From Larix kaempferi (Eukaryota > Streptophyta > Pinopsida > Pinales > Pinaceae): a stretch of 64,000 bases of DNA. Where the stretch lies: contig BSBM01000753.1 in the NCBI GenBank assembly GCA_027924585.1, positions 19,885,501-19,949,500 of the forward strand. Direction: 5' to 3'. The notes beneath the pieces are model-generated. The model saw nothing but the letters and a program-made list of their open reading frames with translations. It did no database searches and was not told the origin of the DNA. A program made the position numbers and the translations under genes. Positions 56,741-64,000 of the stretch are shown here, one piece after another. How positions within the stretch are numbered: the stretch's first letter is position 1; each line of letters begins with the position of its first letter.

Positions 56741-59261
56741 GACTGTAGTTTGCTCCTATTGATCCTCAACCATCGAGTGAAAGGAAGGTTCCTACGATCA
56801 TTGTTTTAGATTTTTGGACTCAATTTTGCAAGATTTATTTTTTCGGATTTGATGTTTGATAGAGCTAAGCGAGTTATTTGAATTGTTGAGTGAACTAAAT
56901 GAGTATAGCCTCAATGTTAAATATTGACTTCTGGAAATGATCTATTAAGCAAGTTGCATTAGTTTAGATGCCTAGTTCTGCATATATTTTGTTAGCATCT
57001 CAAAATTTTATAGACACCCCATATTGATAATTTATGTTACCAGTTTAAGTAATTAAATTGACCAACATTTTGATGATGTTGTTGGGGAGATGCTAAGAGA
57101 TTAGGCATTGGTAATTTGGTTTTAGTTCCTTCATTTTTCCTTTATGTATTTGCATATGATTTTTGGTTGTGCTAGCGTTCCAGATGCAGTGAGATAGTGA
57201 TGGTAAGACGAGGGGTAAGAACCTATCCTTTCTCTATTGTGAGTATGTTATCACTCAACATCTGAAGAATGCTAGTATATTTTTTTTTATTTTGGTTTGA
57301 TTCATGGAAAATACAAATCTAACTCATGTCAATAGAGAACTTGGTGACAACATGATCTTAGTAGCATGAAGGCATACAAATAAATGATTAGTTTTGCATT
57401 GGAATTTTCTAAGTAGGGTGTGTTTTCTATAGATTTATTTCATTTGAATATAAAGGGTAGAGTAGTTTTTAATTATTTCAATTTCATTTGGTGGTGCAGT
57501 AAGAACCACCCCATCCACTAACCATTGGAAGGAAAAATTATTAAGGGATGCATGTGAAGGAGGAAAAACAAGTAGAGTTTCAAGAGCTAAAAGTCTGAGG
57601 TTTGCATACAAGGTGAATTTTTTTCTACTATGATTTTAAAGTTGTAGATTTCAAAATATAGAGAGTCACCATATTCATGAGTATGCTCTCTTCCTTTGTC
57701 TAGTTGTGATTTGGAAGATTAGAAAAGAAAAATATGGATACAAGTCTTTATATCAACTTGTAATTCTACTGTCGGGGTTTTCTAAAAAATTAAATCCATT
57801 TTCAATTCATGAGTGCATGATCTCTTGATGGGACACGTTTATAACGTCCAGTTCTAAAACATTATGGAGAAGGTGATAAGCTTACCCTGCAAGGTAGTGA
57901 GCTCAAAACCTTGTAATGTCTACTTTGACTTGACCATCTACAATATTTTGTTATAAATTGCCACAAGTTGTTTAAAAACCATATTTAAGATCTAAGATAC
58001 ATGTATAGAATATTTTTTGTGGGGTGAACTCATAAATTCACCATAGACACACTCACCAAGATTATCACATACCTAGATCAAATTAGGGAGAACATTGTAA
58101 TTTTTTAATTTTGACTATCATATTCTATCATCTTGACTATCATATTCTACGGGGGAATTGCTTTCAATATATCATTTCATACCTGTCAAAATGCACTAAG
58201 GTACCTTGACACACATTTTGGGCGGATCGAATGGGAAAAGTTTGTAGTTCAAGCAATAATTATTTTCTAGTTCACTAAATAATGGAGGAATTAATTTGTA
58301 TTGTTCATGACCATTTTTTTGTGCATAATTTTGTCATAATGATTGTACTTGTTTGAATAATTTCTATGTTTGTAAAAACTATGGCGACCTAGGCTATCAT
58401 CCCAAATCTAGTAAGAATGAATTTCAAATAATCATGTGCATTCCCAAAATTCAGGAATTTTATTTTCTTGCAAAGGATAGACCACATGCCTTCATGAGAA
58501 ATCCATGTATCCCTCTTTGACCACTAGTCCCAATATTTTTTAATAATAATCATAGAGCTATGGTCAAGGGACTTAAAGGATAAAAATAAAATAATGTTCT
58601 TTTATTGTATTTTCCTTATAAATAATAAGGTTGACAAAGTAATGTTAGGTAATATGATCTTGTTCTAAGAGGACCTATGGTCATCCATTGCCAATTTCCA
58701 AGGAGCATTTCAGTAAATTTTATTTGTCTAACCATTTTTATAATTTTTACATTTTAGAAATGTCCATATTTTTAAAAAGGTGTTTTTATTGTTGAATTGT
58801 AGTTTGTATTCCACAAAGATGGTGGAAAAATCTAATCCAAACATGTAGTCTAGTCTAGCAAAATGCATTTGTAGTGGCTTATAACATTCAGAGACATCAT
58901 CTAATGATGTTAGGCCACCTGTTGTTTGGAATTTTTCCAAGCTATCCATTATGGTTCCAGGCCAATTTTTCTTCATTGATGATCACATTGTGGACATACT
59001 TTTCATGGACTAAGAGGGGATCCTATTTAGGACAATTTGGCAAGTTGGTTATGGTTATGATTAATAATATATGATTATATATTATTAATATTCATTTTTT
59101 AATTTTTTATATTATATTATTAATATTAAATATTATTTTTTTAAAATAAATTAAGTAAAAATTAATAAATAATATATGATTATATATATTATTAATGTTC
59201 ATTTTTTTTTTCCAAGGAAAAAAATGTTCATTTTTTTTAATATTATAATATTAATATTAAT
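56741..59261. other. Unassigned stretch upstream of gene 2
   Basis: 2.5 kb of AT-rich DNA without a supported reading frame. AT-only low-complexity sequence builds up from 59060. It may be the subterminal part of the transposon or host DNA. Confidence 0.4.
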
Positions 59262-59720
59262 ATATGATATATAAACAAATTTACATACCAAATAATTTTT
59301 AAACAAATAAATGCAAAATAAATTTAAAATCCTAAACCTATTTCAAATTTCAAATAGTTTTGGTTTTTGTTTTGAAATAGTTTTTTTTGTTTTAGGTTCA
59401 AATAATTATTTTTTTTCAATCCTCTTGGCATTATCGGAGGATTGAAAAAAAATGGGTAGCATTTCTGCTTGTAAAAACACATTTTAAAATAAAACCGATA
59501 GCATTTATGCGGTTAAATGCTACTGGTTGATATATAAACAAAAATAAATCAAATAATTTAAACAAATAATTCCAAAATATTTAAAACGCTAAATCTATTT
59601 CAAATTTCAAATGGTTTTGGGTTTTGTTTTGGTTTGAAATGGGTTTTTGTTTTAGTTAAATCAAATGGTTTTTTTTCAATTAGTTTGGTTTCAATGGTGG
59701 TTTTCGATTTCAATCGCTAC
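59262..59720. repeat. Tandem duplication of about 250 bp
   Basis: 59265-59420 and 59525-59690 share GATATATAAACAAA, AAACAAATAA, TATTTCAAATTTCAAAT and GGTTTTGTTTTG stretches in the same order. Confidence 0.7.
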
Positions 59721-59932
59721 ATCCTAACCATTTCTAAAAAACCAAATTAAAACTAGATTTGATCAAATACACAAATTTATACAACAAATACAAAATATAT
59801 ATATATAACAAAAACAATGGTGGAATTCTACCCACCTGGTGGAATAGATGACATGATGGCGTCTGTGTCGGGAGGTGGCATTGGGCATGAGCTCGGTCGG
59901 GCCGTGTTTTGTTTTTTTTTCCCTGTCGCATA

Positions 59933-60072
59933 CCCTCGATCGAGCAAACCCTCGATCGAGAGTTTTCTCGATCTAGGGTTTGGTTAGACCCTCGATCGAG
60001 GTATTTTAAAACCCTCGATCTAGCATTTACAACCTCGATCAAGGGCTCTTAAATACTTCGATCGAGGGTCCG
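59933..60072. repeat. Cluster of CTCGATCGAG palindromes (right array)
   Basis: Four perfect TCGATCGA cores (near 59936, 59952, 59991 and 60058) and three one-base variants within 140 bp. Separated from the end of transposase copy 2 by about 330 bp. Together with the left array at 31918-32095 it probably marks transposon ends; whether it belongs to copy 1 or copy 2 is unclear. Confidence 0.8.
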
Positions 60073-60407
60073 AAAAACAAATTTTCCCCATGCCATCTAC
60101 CAAAAATGGTGAACCACATTTGTGGATTCACCCACAATTTAAAATTAAAATTTTACAATTACATTATATTGTCTAACATTACAATTCAATTACGTGAACA
60201 AGTGTATTCACATTGGAGCATCATGACCCAATTTTCAGAAAAGCCTCCCATCTAGTATTTTTATTCTTGGCATTAAAGCATCTACAAAAATACATTTATA
60301 AAACAAACTCCACAAAAAATATCAAAAAAAATATTACACAAGAAAACATGAAAACTATGTCAATGATGCAAGTGGCATACATGTAACTCATTCATCTGAC
60401 CAATGGG

Positions 60408-63257
60408 TTATAGGAATGAAATCTCCATAATACGATAATGGTCAACTTCTGTCATCTTCCATCTCTTTGGCTCACCCCTCTTCACCTTGATTTCTATTAG
60501 ATGTATCCCAGCTGCCACCACCAAATGACTGTATTGACATGATATATATTCAAGCATAAAATATTTGTAAATAATATGCACACCTTGTTTTGTCACTCTT
60601 TCCAAAAAGTGTCCCATTAGAACCATGTCTCCAGTCTTGTATGTGAATTCCCCATCTTGGTAGGGTCGCACGAACCTACTCTTTATTTGCATGCACCGCA
60701 TCAAATAATATGCCACATTTTCTTTGTTGTGGGGGGGTGCAATGACAACGAATACATCACCTGCAAGATACATTACAAATATTATTCAAATGTCCTACAT
60801 GGATTTCTACAACATTTGTATATGTGTAATATATAATGAAATAATTAACTTAATGAAGTCTCTTGTGCCTTCCCTAACCATATCAGAAACTCGATCATGA
60901 TCTAATGAGACCATTTTCTCTTCAGTGTGCATCTCTTGGCATGTTGGAATTGGATGTGGGCCCTTTGGATTAAGAGAGACATATTTTCATGGTTTCACAT
61001 ATACATCATTTTCATAGTGATCAAGCCCGCATCCATTTGCATCAATGCAAAAATCTCACAAACAAGCATACTTCGTCATTTCAATGGAAAACATGTCACC
61101 CATGTCTTTACTTTGAACATAATGTAATTCCCTTTACCAGGTATGGTCTCACAATACCACGTCATGGATCTATTCACATCTCCAAGGGAAACATCCCAAA
61201 AGAACCTGCATGGAATTCAGTTTGTCATATGTAAATTCCTATCGAGTACATGTTTTCTTTTGGAAATGATGATATTGAATGTTATTAGCTTATTAATTGA
61301 GTTTGGAGTTTATTACCTACACACCGACCTTGCTTGTTCATGACCCTGATCTCCCAAATGATGTGTGAACCAATCAACTACTTCCGTGGAGCATTTGAGT
61401 CGAGTTGCACCATGACTCATCTGGTACCTCCGAAGTGGTCATTTCACACATGCACCTGCGCCATCATGTTCACCCTTTCCATGCCCTATTTCAAAAAATC
61501 TCCAGGTGTGTCGGATTTCTATCTCTTTGTGAAGGCGACTCAACCAATAAAATGAGTGTGTTGATTTGAGTTTCCCTACACATCCATCTGACCAAATCCA
61601 GTGTTCAACAAATGATATGCCTCTTTGCCTAAATGAATCATAAATCAACACAAAGCAGTGTTGAACGAACAATGTTTCATGCTCACAATCATCACTAACA
61701 TAAAAATGGTACTCCTTGATCACTTCACATGACTGAGGAGTGTTATCCCTACCATCAATGTTTTCTTGAGCATGTCTATACAATACAGGTATGAAGATAG
61801 ACACCTAGTCAGAGTGATAGTACTCACTATGTATCTCTCTCTGCGGAGCAAAAGTGTAGCTCTCCGCAAAGTCTACCACTTATAAGATTGTGCCCGACTC
61901 AAATACCTCATGAGAATGTTTGAATTCTGAAGCTTGCCACCTGGACCTATGGGAGTGCTTTCTGTATTTATAAATCTGACTTTGAAACTTCTCCATGAAA
62001 TCTGAAATAGGAATCTCATCCTTGAGCAAGTCGATCCTCTTATATGGCACAGATGAAGAATATGATGGATTCATGGAGACATACTCGTACCTCTTCCACT
62101 TAACTGTGATATCTGACAATCCATGGTGTGTTCGATTGAGAGGAAAGTTCCTATGGAACAATGTCAAATCACCGCATTCATGGCATTTTCTCCTACCTAT
62201 ACACCTTTTATTGAAAAACACTTGTTCAAGATTCTTGTTGCATAGTATCATATAAATAAAATCTCACACTGTGTGAGGAGTCAGTACATTGTTATAATGC
62301 ATTTTGCAAAAATCCAGAAATGTGTCATAGTATAGTTCAAATTCAATGTGGTACTGGAAGCAACAAGTGTTGCGAATCGTATTCATCCTAATATACCACG
62401 GTTTCAATTTGTTGAACATGCTAAATGATATTTGAACACTAGTATTGGTTTCTTGGAATTCCTCATAAAGTGCAACTCTCGTCATCTCCATCATATGCTT
62501 ATAGTGCTCCTGATAATTGCCTTTGGATAAATGTTGTTGCAGAACATGATTTCGATCTGGAATAGCACGAGAATGGTTATCCCAAAACTCTATCACCTTC
62601 TCTCTAATGCATGCTCCCATCTTGCCTCGATAGGGTTCCCTATAAATAAGATCCCAACAAGCAGCTTCATCATTTTCATCTATCCGGACCCTAAATTTAG
62701 TATATTTGAGCAATGTTCTTTCTGAAACATTGAGCAATGATGCCATTGCCGATACCATTTGATTTCTTGAGGTGTTTTGTGCCACAATAGCCGTTGTAAT
62801 TTCCCTATGAACAGCTTGGGTATCATTGTTTCTTGATTTTCCAAATGAAGATAATGCAATTCTTACATTTTCTATTGCATTCTCGCATGTCTTTTTTGTT
62901 TTAACATCTTGAAAACCCAACAAATTTGTGGCATGTTTCAATTTTTTGTGTTTTATCAACCCATGTAGGATTTGAGCTTGTGCCATAATTGAATGTTGTT
63001 CAAAATATGACTTGATTATGTTACTGACATGCTCTCTAACTTTATGACTAGGGATTGAGTTCCCAATCTCTTCTTGTGGAGAAACAATTGCACAATCCTC
63101 TAGAAAATTTCACCGCTTCCAACCCCACTGCAACTCCCAATTATAAATTCAATGTGAGAGGGAAAGGTGTCATATGATGGTTGATTAGGATCATGAGGGG
63201 GCACAAGGTCATGTGATTCTTGATCACCATGATGTGATGTCTGACCATAATCTCTCC
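60408..63257 (-). pseudogene. Transposase-like gene copy 2 (inverted)
   Basis: Minus-strand homologue of 41286-51677 without the solo LTR or copia-1. A 240-codon open stretch (62986-62264) covers HKKLKHATNLLGFQDVKTKK, SLLNVSERTLLKY and FRVRIDENDEAACWDL in one frame. Next come 62251-61880 and 61804-61439, with FYVSDDCEHETLFVQHCF, HWIWSDGCVGKLKS (Asp kept) and GHGKGEHDGAGACVK. After the conserved intron at about 61320-61205, a 121-codon last exon begins YLAGDVFVVIAPPHNKENVA. The upstream border is the acceptor TTGTGTAG (63258-63265). A one-base loss after GSGVGSG, stops near 62258 and 61870 and other breaks inactivate it. Catalytic-type residues look better preserved than in copy 1. Confidence 0.75.
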
Positions 63258-63265
63258 CTACACAA

Positions 63266-64000
63266 CATGTAAATTAACAAATTGAAAATTGGTTACTTGA
63301 TAGTTGTGCATTGAACTTTAAAATTACTAGTAACCTGAAATTTGATGTGGAAATTGAAAAATTGAAAAATTGAAAATTGCCTGTAAATTGAATTTTCCAA
63401 CTAATACATTTAGCTTGAGAATTGTTCTAAGTAGAAATTGAAATTGCTAGTGACTTGAAATTTGAAATTGCTACTAAAGTTTGAAATTGCTTGTAACTTG
63501 AAATTGCTAACTTAATTACTTGAGAATTGTTCTAGAAGTAAAGTTTGAAATTGCTAGTAAAATTTGAAATTGCTTGTAACTTGAAATTTGTAGTAACTTG
63601 TACATTTAACTTTAAAATCGCTAGTAACTTGAAATTGGTTACATGTAAATTAACAAATTGAAAATTGCTAGTGACTTGAGAAAATTCGGTACAAGTATTG
63701 AAAATACATTAAAACATGAAAATTGTTTGTAACTTAATTTCAAAATAACTAAATATGTACATGTAACTTGAAATTGTACGTTTAGTTTGAGAATTGTTAG
63801 TAAAGTTTGAAAATGAAGTATATATATTTAACTCAAGATAATTGTTAATAACTTGATATACTTGTGCATTGAACTTTAAAATTGCTAGTAATTTGAAATT
63901 TGATGTAGAAATTGACAAATTGAAAATCAAGAGTGTGAATTGAATTTTTCAACTAATTATACATAACTATCAATTTAACTTGAAAATTGTTAAAAAGTTT
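63266..64000. repeat. Degenerate minisatellite in the presumed intron of transposase copy 2
   Basis: Variants of GAAATTGCTAGTAACTT on the plus strand, the reverse complement of the array at 38975-41280. It continues past the window edge. Confidence 0.75.

Overview
The window looks like repeat-dominated nuclear DNA from a land plant with a large, AT-rich genome. This rests on plant-type Ty3/gypsy and Ty1/copia polyproteins, primer-binding sites resembling the initiator-Met tRNA complement (TGGTATCAGAGC), a tRNA-derived SINE, spliced transposase genes and many nested insertions. I see no convincing single-copy host gene, rRNA, tRNA or CRISPR array. The species cannot be named from this sequence.

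Region 1 (1 to about 24.9 kb) is a three-layer nest on the minus strand. The host layer is a degraded gypsy element, gypsy-1: 3' LTR up to 3537, integrase C-terminal half 3560-4555, integrase N-terminal half through gag 19921-23670, 5' LTR from 23765. Its integrase is split by element B (4561-19915), which carries one long broken reading frame of unknown function with coiled coils and no recognisable pol. Element B is split in turn by element C (6312-16656), a 10.3-kb LTR element with 1716-bp LTRs, a perfect 5-bp target duplication and no coding capacity (LARD-like).

Region 2 (24.9 to about 31.9 kb) starts with a truncated minus-strand copia element (copia-2) inserted in the gypsy-1 LTR. It is followed by an AT-rich duplication hit by a SINE with a 17-bp target duplication, 2.2 kb of unassigned DNA, and a fragment of a transposon-linked gene ('gene 2').

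Region 3 (31.9-64 kb) is the most interesting part. It appears to hold a large DNA transposon with a spliced transposase-like gene on the plus strand (first exon 32582, last exon ending 51677) and a convergent second gene on the minus strand (54393-56450). A second, inverted copy of the transposase gene lies at 60408-63257. Clusters of the palindrome CTCGATCGAG lie at 31.92-32.10 kb and 59.93-60.07 kb and may be subterminal transposase-binding arrays. The first transposase copy has been hit by four elements: gypsy-2 (33151-38974) and a tiny TRIM (40340-41023) in its intron, and a solo LTR (41842-42289) and a young non-autonomous copia element (copia-1, 42739-49800) in its exons. The second copy supplies natural empty sites for the last two.

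The elements parasitise one another. Autonomous-type gypsy and copia coding regions are all broken, while non-coding or deleted elements (C, the TRIM, copia-1) have clean ends and nearly identical LTRs, which implies mobilisation in trans.
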